Positions 7,947 through 14,902 of a DNA stretch of 18,826 nt are shown here, in pieces. The stretch's first letter is position 1. The number at the start of each line of letters is the position of its first letter. The position numbers and the translations under genes are program-made. The stretch covers positions 1 through 18,826 of the forward strand of contig MGXQ01000049.1 in the NCBI GenBank assembly GCA_001801405.1, written 5' to 3'. The notes beneath the pieces are model-generated. The model was given only the letters and a program-made list of their open reading frames with translations. It searched no databases and was not told where the DNA came from. Source of the stretch: Gammaproteobacteria bacterium RIFCSPHIGHO2_02_FULL_42_13. GTDB taxonomy: Bacteria; Pseudomonadota; Gammaproteobacteria; UBA12402.

Positions 7947-8229
7947 TGCCATGTTTTTTATGCCCCCCCTTAAGTCACCTTGTTATGCGATAAATAAGAA
8001 AACACGATCAATATTCGCCTAAATCGAAAAACAATGTTAGAATTGCCCATTTTTAAAGTAATCTCCGCTGCTTGCAGCACAAGACAAGGGCGCTGGGGAG
8101 TCCAGAGGGGAGCAATGCAATGTTCCCCTCTGGTCGCCGTTCGCGCGGGTTTCCCGCGCAGGCGAAATCAATTAAGGAAACAATCTCGGCCGCTTGCGGC
8201 CGAGTTGTTGGAATGGGGAGTTAATTATA
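7947..8229 (+). other. Non-coding gap between sufU and the phosphatase gene
   Basis: 283 bases without a believable gene. The first 90 bases are AT-rich and hold an extended -10 candidate (TGT then TAGAAT, 8035-8043) that could drive the phosphatase gene. The rest (8067-8207) is GC-rich and made of four hairpins in a row. An open frame through it (from 8034) reads straight through those hairpins and is not credible. I see no clear terminator for the suf operon; the run of six T at about 7952-7957 has no stem before it. Confidence 0.6.
8067..8207. repeat. Cluster of four GC-rich hairpins (REP-like or structured leader)
   Basis: Hairpin 1: GCTGC/GCAGC at 8067-8078. Hairpin 2: a perfect 10-bp stem, 8102-8111 with 8124-8133, extendable to 13 bp with one G-T pair, loop 8115-8120. 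Hairpin 3: GCGCGGG/CCCGCGC (8143-8149, 8153-8159) around a TTT loop, with an outer TCGCC/GGCGA pairing (8134-8138, 8161-8165). Hairpin 4: a perfect 9-bp stem, CTCGGCCGC/GCGGCCGAG (8185-8193, 8196-8204), plus a CAA/TTG base. None has a T-run, so they are not ordinary terminators. The GC content is well above that of the flanks. It may be an intergenic palindromic repeat family or the 5' leader of the phosphatase mRNA. Confidence 0.65.
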
Positions 8230-8883
8230 ATGCGAAAAATTTTCTTGAGTTTGCTATCAGTCTCTGTTATCACCTTTGCGAAACCACCCGCGACCAATTT
8301 AGGGTTGTTAAAAAAACAACTGAATACGTATTGTTCGTCGGGTCAGTATATGCAAGATATTGCCGATGCGCTTCGACCCGCCAAACTTTATTTGTGGGAG
8401 CGTATTCAAAGCAATCATCAAAATAAAAAGCTAGCGGTCGTGTTTGATGCAGATGAAACGATGATCGGTAGCGTTCAATTAATGCAAAGCAATGATTTTG
8501 GTGAAACCCCCGCGTATGTGATGAGCATGCTAAAAGGCGGAAAATCATCGGTGATCAAGCCGACGCTTGAATTATATCGGTTTGCGCAAAAAAATCATGT
8601 CGCCACGTTTATTATTACCGGGCGTCCTGAAACGCTTCAAAAAACTACCGAACAAAATTTTAAAAATGATGGTTACAAGAACTGGACATATTTGTATATG
8701 TCTCCGGTGAATCCTGTTACAAAACCGCATTCTATTGTGCCGTTTAAAACAGCGATGCGTAAAAAGATAACACAAGCAGGTTACGATATCGTTTTAAATG
8801 TCGGCGATCAATACTCTGATTTGTCGGGTGGATACGCCGATAAAGATGTTAAGTTGCCGAACCCGTTTTATTATGTACCGTAA
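8230..8883 (+). CDS. Exported HAD-superfamily (subfamily IIIB-like) acid phosphatase
   Basis: A 217-residue phosphatase, probably periplasmic. Residues 1-17 (MRKIFLSLLSVSVITFA) form a short signal peptide with likely cleavage before KPP. The HAD motifs are in order: VVFDADETMI with nucleophile D73 and acid/base D75, motif II IITGRP with T130, Lys motif FKTAMRKK (K173), and motif IV VGDQYSDLSGG with D193 and D197. The insert between motifs I and II and the closing PNPFYYVP resemble the acid phosphatase/vegetative-storage-protein group found in Legionella and Coxiella. The likely role is release of phosphate from small organic phosphates; the substrate is unknown. The start at 8230 is chosen because it gives the signal peptide and has GGGGAG about ten bases upstream. 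Its last 13 bases overlap a small convergent ORF. Confidence 0.85.
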   Translation: MRKIFLSLLSVSVITFAKPPATNLGLLKKQLNTYCSSGQYMQDIADALRPAKLYLWERIQSNHQNKKLAVVFDADETMIGSVQLMQSNDFGETPAYVMSMLKGGKSSVIKPTLELYRFAQKNHVATFIITGRPETLQKTTEQNFKNDGYKNWTYLYMSPVNPVTKPHSIVPFKTAMRKKITQAGYDIVLNVGDQYSDLSGGYADKDVKLPNPFYYVP

Positions 8884-9095
8884 GATGTATCGTAAGATGG
8901 CGCGCGAGTTGTTTTAGCTCTTTGCTGATTATCGTTGCATATATTGATCAAGCCGGCTGTTATACCTGCAAAGCCGATAGCGCTCTCTAGATCATGTATA
9001 CCTAATAAGTATCTTATGGCTAGTGCAGCGGCCGGTAATAGTATTTCAGGTCGAAGTAGTTTTCTGGGATTTGGGCATGGAAAGAAACGAGGCAT
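8871..9095 (-). CDS. Small hydrophobic protein of unknown function
   Basis: A 74-residue ORF that I do not recognise. It starts inside the last codons of the acylase gene, in another frame (overlap 9046-9095), and ends 13 bases inside the end of the convergent phosphatase gene. The argument for a real gene is a near-perfect ribosome-binding site: AAGGAG at 9108-9103, seven bases before the ATG. The protein has a basic start (MPRFFPCPNPRKLLRP), a hydrophobic stretch (about 18-53) interrupted by a charged HDLES, and a polar tail ending in the SYDTSYGT repeat. One or two membrane segments are possible. Codon use differs from the neighbours: CTA is the commonest Leu codon, and ATA and AGA are frequent. 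That argues either for recent acquisition or for a chance ORF. It would be translated from the acylase mRNA. Confidence 0.45.
   Translation of the reverse strand: MPRFFPCPNPRKLLRPEILLPAAALAIRYLLGIHDLESAIGFAGITAGLINICNDNQQRAKTTRAPSYDTSYGT
8878..8901. repeat. 12-bp imperfect tandem duplication at the phosphatase stop codon
   Basis: Two adjacent 12-base units (8878-8889, 8890-8901) share CGTAAGATG exactly. The first holds the phosphatase TAA and the second repeats an in-frame TAA four codons later. On the minus strand the same bases give the repeated ending SYDT/SYGT of the small ORF. Confidence 0.7.
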
Positions 9096-11451
9096 ATGTG
9101 TTCTCCTTATTTTTTTTATTTAGAATGTTATCAGTTTGATTACGCATTGGCAAGTATTTTCCGTCTCGCCATAAATTCATTTGATCATTGTAATGTCGGC
9201 TAAATGGATTGCCGGATTGCCCCAGTGTTTGAATATAAATGCTGCGGTTCAAATCACCTAAATCAATAATTTCCCGATAAGATGCGCCTTCGGTTTGATC
9301 AAAACTATCGCTTGGAAAAGAAGCAACATCGACGGTATATAGTCCGCCGGGTGTTGCGATTGTGCGATTAACCAGCCAACCTAAGGCTTTTGATGAACCA
9401 ATTCCTAAGTTTTTAAAGACGGCGTGATGGGCGTTTTGCCATTGCCAATTTTGCATTGTGTTGCCAAATTGTTTCTGTAATTTTTTAATGGCATTGGCCA
9501 GCGTTTGGCTGAGCACCTCGGGGCATTCCATGTGCATACTGGTTTTGCAATAAGAGCCATTATTTTTTAATTGTGCAACAATAAATAATGGGTCGAATAC
9601 TGGTTTTGCAGTGCGAATCGGTTCAGGTACGAGAAAACGTAATTCATTTGTCCAGACGGAAAAAATAGTAGCGGCCGTGCTATTTAAACTCATGTCGCCA
9701 TTCCAATTTTGTAATTGTTGCAAGGCTTCTTTGCTTGCGTTATTTAACGGCTTTGTTGCAAGCAAGGTGGTTTTTAAATCGCGCCAAAAATAATCTTGAA
9801 CATCTTGTTGCATATTTTGCATATCTTGCATCGTGATATTATTTTTTAGTGTTGTAATCAAATCGGTAATGCGTTCCGCACGATAAGGCGGCTTGAACCA
9901 TTGGAATGTGATCGGATAAAGATAATTATCTGGAACGACTTTATTGTTTGCGGTGACAATAAATCCCTTTTGAGGATTGTATACATAAGGGAGTTGATCA
10001 AATGGAATGAACCCATCCCATTGATGTTCTCCGTCAGCTTGCACGGGTAAAATACCAGTCCAGCCACTTCGAATCGGAATATGTCCGGCCATCTGATAGC
10101 CGATGTTACCCTCTGTATCGGCATACACAAAATTTTGTGTGGGTGTGACAAAGAAGCTTAATGCCTTTCTAAAATCTTGCCAGTTTTGCGCATAGTCGAT
10201 CAGCATAAAAGCTTCTGCGCTGGTATCGTTCGGCATGAGTGACGTGCTTTTTAATGCAATGTTTGGGCCGATTTTTTTTGTATCATTGACGTTACTGATG
10301 ATCGGGCCCTCGGGACTAATTTTAATATCAAAGGGGAAGGGCTTTTGTCCTTTTATTTTTATCGTGTCATGAATGATGTTAAATGTCGCATTTTGAGGTT
10401 CAATATAAAGATCTTGTGCGTTTGGATTGACGTCGGTTACGCCCCATGCAATATGATCGTTATGACCAATGACCACCGCCGGAACACCGGGGAGCGTTGC
10501 GCCAATGACATGCAACCCGGGGCCTTGTAATTCTGCTAAATACCAAACGGAAGGCGCAGAGAGTGATAAATGTGGATCATTGGCTAAAATCGGTTTGCCG
10601 GTTTTGGTTAATTTACCGGAAAGCACCCAACTGTTTGAACCTTTTCCGGGTGCATCTTTTAGGCCGAGCAATGTACGCAGTTGTTGATCGGTTTCAATAA
10701 TATTTTGAAAAGTTGAGAGGGCACTATTTTGATTGCTTTGCACCAAGTTATCCGCAGATGTTGTTTGCGGTAATTGCGATTGCTGTAAATCTTGCAGCGA
10801 TAAAATAGTAGGGGCAGAATCAGGATAAGGTGGATTTAAAACAGGAATTTGATCTTCGCCCAATGTGTGTTTAATGATGTAGTTTGTTAATTTTTGTTGC
10901 CAACTATATTGTAAATTCCATGCCATTATTTTTTGCCAAGCGATACTGTCGATGTTTGTCCAGCGTGCGGGTTTAAAATTAAATACTAAAAATTCGATGG
11001 GCAAATGATGCGTGTCGATGTAAGCGTTAACGCCTGCCGTATAACTGTTCACCATCGCTTGCAATGGGGGGCTAAATGAAAGCCATGCGGTTTGTGCTGC
11101 GCGATAAAATCCTAACGTGCGTAAAAATTTATCTTCTTTTAATGTTCTAGAACCAAAGATTTCACTTAAGGTGCCTTGCGTGGCGCGTCGTTGTAATTCA
11201 ATCTGCCATAGACGATCGCGCGCATGCATATAGCCGAGCGCATAGTAGGCATCGTTATCGTTTTTTAACGCGTGAATATGTGGTATGCCAAACGAATCGC
11301 GCGTAATGATGACTTGTCCATTAGGTGCGTCTAATGTAATTGTTTTAGGATCGGTAGGCCGATAATAAAAATAAAGTGAAGCAGCTAAAATGATGCCAAG
11401 TACAATAATCGTGCTAATGATATAGGCGATAATTTTCAATATTTTTTTCAT
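9046..11451 (-). CDS. Penicillin acylase family protein (Ntn hydrolase), membrane-anchored
   Basis: An 801-residue precursor of the penicillin/cephalosporin/acyl-homoserine-lactone acylase family, which cleaves amides of small or fatty acyl groups after self-processing into alpha and beta chains. An N-terminal hydrophobic segment (about 4-30), followed by YYRPTDP, acts as signal or anchor, so the enzyme is periplasmic. The alpha part carries DSFGIPHIHA (52-61) and the YALGYMHARDRLWQIE block (70-85). The beta chain should start at Ser272 in GKGSNSWVLSG, the autocatalytic nucleophile; LANDPHL (289-295) and HNDHIAWGVTD follow as in the family. The C-terminal LWRDGKYLPM is normally almost the end, but here about 30 more residues follow, overlapping the small ORF in another frame. 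AAGGGA precedes the ATG. The natural substrate (beta-lactam, AHL, peptide-like amide) cannot be told. Confidence 0.9.
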   Translation of the reverse strand: MKKILKIIAYIISTIIVLGIILAASLYFYYRPTDPKTITLDAPNGQVIITRDSFGIPHIHALKNDNDAYYALGYMHARDRLWQIELQRRATQGTLSEIFGSRTLKEDKFLRTLGFYRAAQTAWLSFSPPLQAMVNSYTAGVNAYIDTHHLPIEFLVFNFKPARWTNIDSIAWQKIMAWNLQYSWQQKLTNYIIKHTLGEDQIPVLNPPYPDSAPTILSLQDLQQSQLPQTTSADNLVQSNQNSALSTFQNIIETDQQLRTLLGLKDAPGKGSNSWVLSGKLTKTGKPILANDPHLSLSAPSVWYLAELQGPGLHVIGATLPGVPAVVIGHNDHIAWGVTDVNPNAQDLYIEPQNATFNIIHDTIKIKGQKPFPFDIKISPEGPIISNVNDTKKIGPNIALKSTSLMPNDTSAEAFMLIDYAQNWQDFRKALSFFVTPTQNFVYADTEGNIGYQMAGHIPIRSGWTGILPVQADGEHQWDGFIPFDQLPYVYNPQKGFIVTANNKVVPDNYLYPITFQWFKPPYRAERITDLITTLKNNITMQDMQNMQQDVQDYFWRDLKTTLLATKPLNNASKEALQQLQNWNGDMSLNSTAATIFSVWTNELRFLVPEPIRTAKPVFDPLFIVAQLKNNGSYCKTSMHMECPEVLSQTLANAIKKLQKQFGNTMQNWQWQNAHHAVFKNLGIGSSKALGWLVNRTIATPGGLYTVDVASFPSDSFDQTEGASYREIIDLGDLNRSIYIQTLGQSGNPFSRHYNDQMNLWRDGKYLPMRNQTDNILNKKNKENTYASFLSMPKSQKTTST

Positions 11452-11476
11452 AGGGATCCCTTTAGTGAGGTAACGT

Positions 11477-11505
11477 AGCGTACCTTAATGGGCATTAGAT
11501 TTCAA
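11477..11505 (-). promoter_or_regulatory. Possible acylase promoter with a small inverted repeat
   Basis: On the minus strand TTGAAA (11505-11500) is 17 bases from TACGCT (11482-11477), a fair -35 with a poor -10. The inverted repeat AGGTA-N8-TACCT (11468-11485) covers the -10 and could be an operator. Read-through from tRNA-Arg, 77 bases upstream of the start codon, is also possible since no terminator is seen between them. Confidence 0.3.
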
Positions 11506-11528
11506 TGTATGCGATATATATTGAATTT

Positions 11529-11605
<77 letters not shown>

Positions 11606-11623
11606 TTATATTGATCATGTCTG

Positions 11624-11651
11624 ATTTTAGAGCATTCAACAAGAATTGCAC
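11624..11651 (-). promoter_or_regulatory. Possible tRNA-Arg promoter
   Basis: On the minus strand TAAAAT (11629-11624) is preceded by GTGCAA (11651-11646) at 16 bases: a good -10 with a weak -35. The start would be about ten bases before the mature tRNA 5' end. Confidence 0.4.
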
Positions 11652-11666
11652 GATGATTTTTTGTCA

Positions 11667-12878
11667 TTATGTTTGCATCGTTACAATAAAACCTTTTAAA
11701 TAATTTGTTTCAGGGATGTTGGGGTGAATCGGATGGTCGGGGGCTTGATGGCATTGTTCTAATATGATGGGCTGACGTCCCACGTTGTGGCCTGCTTTTG
11801 CAAGACACAAGAGTAAATCTTCGGCAGAGAGATGCATGGAGCAAGAAGCGGACAATAAAATACCGTGGGGGGTTAATAAGCGCATCGCCGCTTCGTTGAT
11901 ATGTTGATAGGCTTTTAAACCGGTATGGTAATCTTTTTTGCGTTTAATGAAGGCCGGTGGATCGAGAATAATGACGTCGAATTTTTTGCTGGAGTTGTTT
12001 AAATTTTCTAATTCTTGTTGCGCCTTGCCTGCGTGTGTGGTGACATTTTTTAACTCATTGAGTTTACAGTTTTCATCGAGTTGTGCGAGTGCTGCAGTTG
12101 AACTGTCAACCGCGGTCACTTGTTTTGCCATTTTTGCGCAGGGGAGGGTAAACGCGCCCGTGTAACAAAATACATCCAATATGTTTTTATCATTGCAATA
12201 GGTGGCGATGCGCGCACGATTAAATCGATGATCGTAAAACCATCCTGTTTTTTGGCCGTTTAACAAATCAATCATAAATTGACATTGATTTTCTTCGATG
12301 ACACATGGAGCGGCGAGTTGGCCATAAGCGATTTCCGTGTATTTTTCCATCCCTTCATTCGCGCGTTCACTGCTAGCATTTTTAATAATAATGCATTTGG
12401 CATGGGTTGTTGCTAATAACGCGGACATGATTTCATCTTTTAATTTTTCTATGCCCGCAGTATTAATTTGAATAACAAATGTTTCTCCGAAGCGATCAAC
12501 CACTAAACCTGGAAGTCCATCGCTTTCGCCGTAAATCAACCGATAGTAGGGTTGAGAAAAAAGTTTTTGACGCAACGTTAATGCGCGGTGAAATCGTTTT
12601 TGAAAAAAAAATGTATCGATGGGTTCGGCGATATCTTGTGTGAGGAGTCGCACGGCCAATAGATTATGCGGATTAATGTAACCAATGCCAAGATTATTTC
12701 CGAACGAATCATGAATATTGATGAGTTCGCCTGTTTCGAACGATTTTAAGGGGGTTTTGACATTATTGATTTCATTGCTATAAATCCATAGATGTCCGCG
12801 CGTTAATCTCATTTCAGCGGATTGATTTAATTGTATATGATTTAACACGTGCGTGATCTCGCTTAGATATTTTAGCAC
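11667..12878 (-). CDS. rlmI: 23S rRNA (cytosine-C5) methyltransferase, RlmI/class I SAM-dependent family
   Basis: A SAM-dependent RNA methyltransferase of the RlmI (YccW) family, which in E. coli makes m5C1962 in 23S rRNA. Of 403 residues, about 13-90 form a PUA RNA-binding domain (RLTRGHLWIYSNEI, GELINIHDSFGNNLGIGYIN), and the rest the central RlmI region (YYRLIYGESDGLPGLVVDRF, 111-130) and the Rossmann domain. This shows motif I NILDVFCYTGAFTLPCAK (232-249), motif IV ILDPPAF (304-310) and the catalytic cysteine region LSASCSMHLS (C346). Length fits E. coli RlmI (about 396). The start is uncertain: GTG 12878 gives the longest form but lacks a Shine-Dalgarno; GTG 12848, with GCGAGAT upstream, is possible and matches the usual N-terminus better. 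It begins 17 bases after tRNA-Gln, so it may be co-transcribed with the tRNAs. Confidence 0.88.
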   Translation of the reverse strand: MLKYLSEITHVLNHIQLNQSAEMRLTRGHLWIYSNEINNVKTPLKSFETGELINIHDSFGNNLGIGYINPHNLLAVRLLTQDIAEPIDTFFFQKRFHRALTLRQKLFSQPYYRLIYGESDGLPGLVVDRFGETFVIQINTAGIEKLKDEIMSALLATTHAKCIIIKNASSERANEGMEKYTEIAYGQLAAPCVIEENQCQFMIDLLNGQKTGWFYDHRFNRARIATYCNDKNILDVFCYTGAFTLPCAKMAKQVTAVDSSTAALAQLDENCKLNELKNVTTHAGKAQQELENLNNSSKKFDVIILDPPAFIKRKKDYHTGLKAYQHINEAAMRLLTPHGILLSASCSMHLSAEDLLLCLAKAGHNVGRQPIILEQCHQAPDHPIHPNIPETNYLKGFIVTMQT

Positions 12879-12895
12879 TGTCTTTGTTAAGTGAT

Positions 12896-12969
12896 TGGCT
12901 GAGGTGCCTGGACTCGAACCAGGATCGCTTGAGTCAGAGTCAAGAGTGCTGCCATTACACTACACCTCA
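12896..12969 (-). tRNA. tRNA-Gln (anticodon CUG)
   Basis: A 74-nt cloverleaf with encoded CCA and discriminator G. Acceptor TGAGGTG/CACCTCA, anticodon stem CTTGA/TCAAG with loop CTCTGAC (anticodon CTG, reads CAG), T arm CCTGG-TTCGAGT-CCAGG. Only two bases separate its 5' end from the CCA of tRNA-Leu, so both are surely cut from one transcript. Confidence 0.95.
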
Positions 12970-12971
12970 AA

Positions 12972-13058
12972 TGGTACCGAGAGTCGGAATCGAACCGACA
13001 CGGTATTGCTACCACCAGATTTTGAGTCTGGCGCGTCTACCAGTTCCGCCATCCCGGC
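12972..13058 (-). tRNA. tRNA-Leu (anticodon CAA)
   Basis: An 87-nt class II tRNA with encoded CCA and a long variable arm (TGGTAGCAATACCG), as expected for Leu. Acceptor GCCGGGA/TCTCGGT with G-T pairs at two positions, anticodon stem CCAGA/TCTGG with loop CTCAAAA (anticodon CAA, reads TTG), T arm GTCGG-TTCGATT-CCGAC. First gene of a tRNA pair. Confidence 0.95.
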
Positions 13059-13075
13059 CCATATCAGAGTTCCGA

Positions 13076-13105
13076 AGTATAGCAGAGCTATTGGATTATT
13101 TGCAA
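13076..13105 (-). promoter_or_regulatory. Predicted promoter of the tRNA-Leu/tRNA-Gln unit
   Basis: On the minus strand TTGCAA (13105-13100) and TATACT (13081-13076) are 18 bases apart, placing the start near 13069, about ten bases before tRNA-Leu. The -35 lies in the last codons of tapT, so the tRNAs can be made independently of it. Confidence 0.6.
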
Positions 13106-13710
13106 TGCAACTCTCGTTTCTTATTCAGAAGTTTTGAAAACAGTGTTCTTAAATGTTGAGCTATTTCTTGTTTTTCACCTAGAAGCTCTAATACTTCTGC
13201 GACCGCTTCAATAGTAGATAAACACTCACGTCGTGGTTCTTTTCGCAATTCTTTGTATAGCGATTTATGTTGCGGTGTCAAAATAATGCGATGCAGTTTA
13301 AGTAGCCACGCATTACGCCACCATAAGGCTTTGGCTTGACTCCAACTACCATCTAAGACAAGAATTCCGTCAAGGTGTTTTGGGTTTTCGATGAGTGTTC
13401 CTTTTTTTGAAACAAACTGTAAGGGTTTTTTGCTGTTTGGGTTGCCCTTAACGCCACTACCCAAATAGAGTATTGCCCAACGTTTTGGATCTAGTTGTTT
13501 TTCACCAAGGATCGCGCTCAGGCTTCTCCAAGACAGGCCAATTTTTAGTGTTGAATTGGGTAAGGCCAGGTGAGTCAAAAGTGCGGTACCAATTTCGTGA
13601 TCAGGCTCTTGAGGATGTTGTAAAATTAATACATGTAGTTTAGTAGCGTGCTGACGAATTTCTGCGCACATGCAGAGTTCGAGAGGTTTTTGGCATTTTT
13701 CGCAAAACAT
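13096..13710 (-). CDS. tapT: DTW-domain tRNA-uridine aminocarboxypropyltransferase (TapT-like)
   Basis: A DTW-domain protein of 204 residues. The family enzyme TapT (YfiP) moves the aminocarboxypropyl group of S-adenosylmethionine onto U47 in the tRNA variable loop, making acp3U. Seen here: an N-terminal four-cysteine metal-binding knot, CEKCQKPLELCMC (C3, C6, C13, C15), the LQHPQEPDHEIGTA block (30-43), LYLGSG, the signature VLDGSWSQAKALWW (118-131, Ser in place of the more common Thr of DGTW) and RKEPRRECLSTIEAVAEVL (156-174), which closes the SAM-binding site. I start it at the ATG at 13710 because AAGGTG lies six bases upstream; the in-frame GTG at 13719 overlaps that site. It stands directly upstream of two tRNA genes. 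Whether those tRNAs are its substrates cannot be said. Confidence 0.85.
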   Translation of the reverse strand: MFCEKCQKPLELCMCAEIRQHATKLHVLILQHPQEPDHEIGTALLTHLALPNSTLKIGLSWRSLSAILGEKQLDPKRWAILYLGSGVKGNPNSKKPLQFVSKKGTLIENPKHLDGILVLDGSWSQAKALWWRNAWLLKLHRIILTPQHKSLYKELRKEPRRECLSTIEAVAEVLELLGEKQEIAQHLRTLFSKLLNKKRELHCK

Positions 13711-13838
13711 AGGAATCACCTTAACGTGCAGGTTGCATTCTACATGGGACGGACAAAAACCACTAGCTCAATGAGAGGAGCTGGACAGAGGTGAAGAGGT
13801 TTGATACGCTTGTTATTTTTTTGATCAATTGAGTGATA

Positions 13839-14876
13839 ATGAAACTCTCTGATTTTGACTACATATTACCCGATGAGCTGATAGCGCGCTATCCAGCGGA
13901 AAAGCGTAGCAGCAGCCGTTTATTATGCCTGGGCGATCAACTCATGCATCGAAAATTTATCGATATTTTAGAATTACTGCAGCCGAATGATTTGTTGGTC
14001 TTTAACGATACCAAAGTGATTCCCGCGCGATTATTTGGTTCAAAGCCAACGGGGGGCAAAGTAGAATTATTAGTTGAACGTATTTTAGATAACAATCAAG
14101 TGTTAGCGCATGTGCATGCCAATCGTTCGCCAAAAATTGGCAGTTGTTTTTATTTAGAAAATAGTGTCGAAATAAAAGTGGTTGATCGTAAAAATGATTT
14201 GTTTCAATTAGAATTTGTAACAGATGAAGCGGTTTTAGATATTTTAAATCAAATTGGTCATGTTCCGCTGCCGCCATATATTGATCGTAAAGATCAATTG
14301 TTGGATCGTGAACGTTATCAAACGGTTTATGCAAAACAAGATGGATCGGTTGCCGCACCGACAGCGGGTTTGCATTTTGATAAAGCATTAATACAAGCGT
14401 TAAAAGACAAAGGCATTAAGACAGCGTTTTTAACGTTGCATGTAGGCGCGGGGACGTTTCAGCCGGTGCGTGTCGAAAATATTCAAGAACATCACATGCA
14501 CAGTGAATGGGTCGAGGTGCCGCAGAATATCTGTGATTTAATTGTGAAAACAAAAGCGCAAGGTAGTCGAGTGATTGCCGTCGGAACAACGACGGTTCGC
14601 AGCTTAGAAACAGCGGCGAAAGAGGGCGCAATAAAGCCTTTTAAAGGCGAAACGGATATTTTTATTTACCCTGGATTTAAGTTTAATGTGATCGACGCGA
14701 TGGTGACGAATTTTCATTTACCGAAATCATCGTTATTAATGTTGGTGAGTGCATTTGTCGGGCGCGAGAAAATGATGGCCGCGTACCAAGAAGCGATAAA
14801 AGAAAAGTACCGATTTTTTAGTTACGGGGATGCGATGTATGTCTATCCAGATAAGCGTCCTTTGAGCGTTGACTGA
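13839..14876 (+). CDS. queA: S-adenosylmethionine:tRNA ribosyltransferase-isomerase QueA
   Basis: Builds the cyclopentene-epoxide ring of queuosine by moving the ribosyl part of SAM onto 7-aminomethyl-7-deazaguanine at tRNA position 34 (giving epoxyqueuosine). The 345 residues (E. coli 356) match by eye throughout: FDYILPDELIARYPAEKR near the start, DLLVFNDTKVIPARLFG, NQIGHVPLPPYIDR, AAPTAGLHFD, the highly conserved LHVGAGTFQPVR, AVGTTTVRSLE, TNFHLPKSSLLMLVSAF, and YRFFSYGDAMY at the end. ATG 13839 is preferred over the in-frame GTG at 13833, because it then begins like E. coli QueA (MRVTDFSFELP). The tgt start follows 26 bases after the stop, so queA-tgt form a queuosine pair. TTGATA at 13801-13806 may be the -35 of a promoter, but the -10 (ATCAAT) is poor. 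Confidence 0.96.
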   Translation: MKLSDFDYILPDELIARYPAEKRSSSRLLCLGDQLMHRKFIDILELLQPNDLLVFNDTKVIPARLFGSKPTGGKVELLVERILDNNQVLAHVHANRSPKIGSCFYLENSVEIKVVDRKNDLFQLEFVTDEAVLDILNQIGHVPLPPYIDRKDQLLDRERYQTVYAKQDGSVAAPTAGLHFDKALIQALKDKGIKTAFLTLHVGAGTFQPVRVENIQEHHMHSEWVEVPQNICDLIVKTKAQGSRVIAVGTTTVRSLETAAKEGAIKPFKGETDIFIYPGFKFNVIDAMVTNFHLPKSSLLMLVSAFVGREKMMAAYQEAIKEKYRFFSYGDAMYVYPDKRPLSVD

Positions 14877-14902
14877 TTTGTTCGCATGAGCGAGGTAAGC
14901 AA

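Noticed and set aside
7947..7975. Suf operon terminator at the T-run after sufU
   Set aside because: No stem precedes the T-run and the following C-run has no pairing partner.
8034..8426. 130-codon plus-strand frame through the hairpin region and into the phosphatase gene
   Set aside because: It is formed by the palindromes and overlaps the clear phosphatase gene in another frame; it has no ribosome-binding site and no recognisable domain.
8935..9123. Plus-strand 62-codon frame opposite the acylase end
   Set aside because: No ribosome-binding site, and it lies antisense to the better-supported minus-strand reading frames.
12884..13159. Plus-strand open frames across the two tRNA genes (including one reading PGLEPGSLESESRVLPL)
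   Set aside because: They are translations of the antisense strand of tRNA-Gln and tRNA-Leu, a well-known source of false protein entries; the tRNA cloverleaves explain the sequence.
13771..13794. AGCTC-N8-GAGCT stem between tapT and queA
   Set aside because: Only a 5-bp stem without a T-run; too weak to call a terminator or a leader structure.
14002..14388. Minus-strand 128-codon frame inside queA
   Set aside because: A shadow of queA on the opposite strand with no start signal or recognisable motif.
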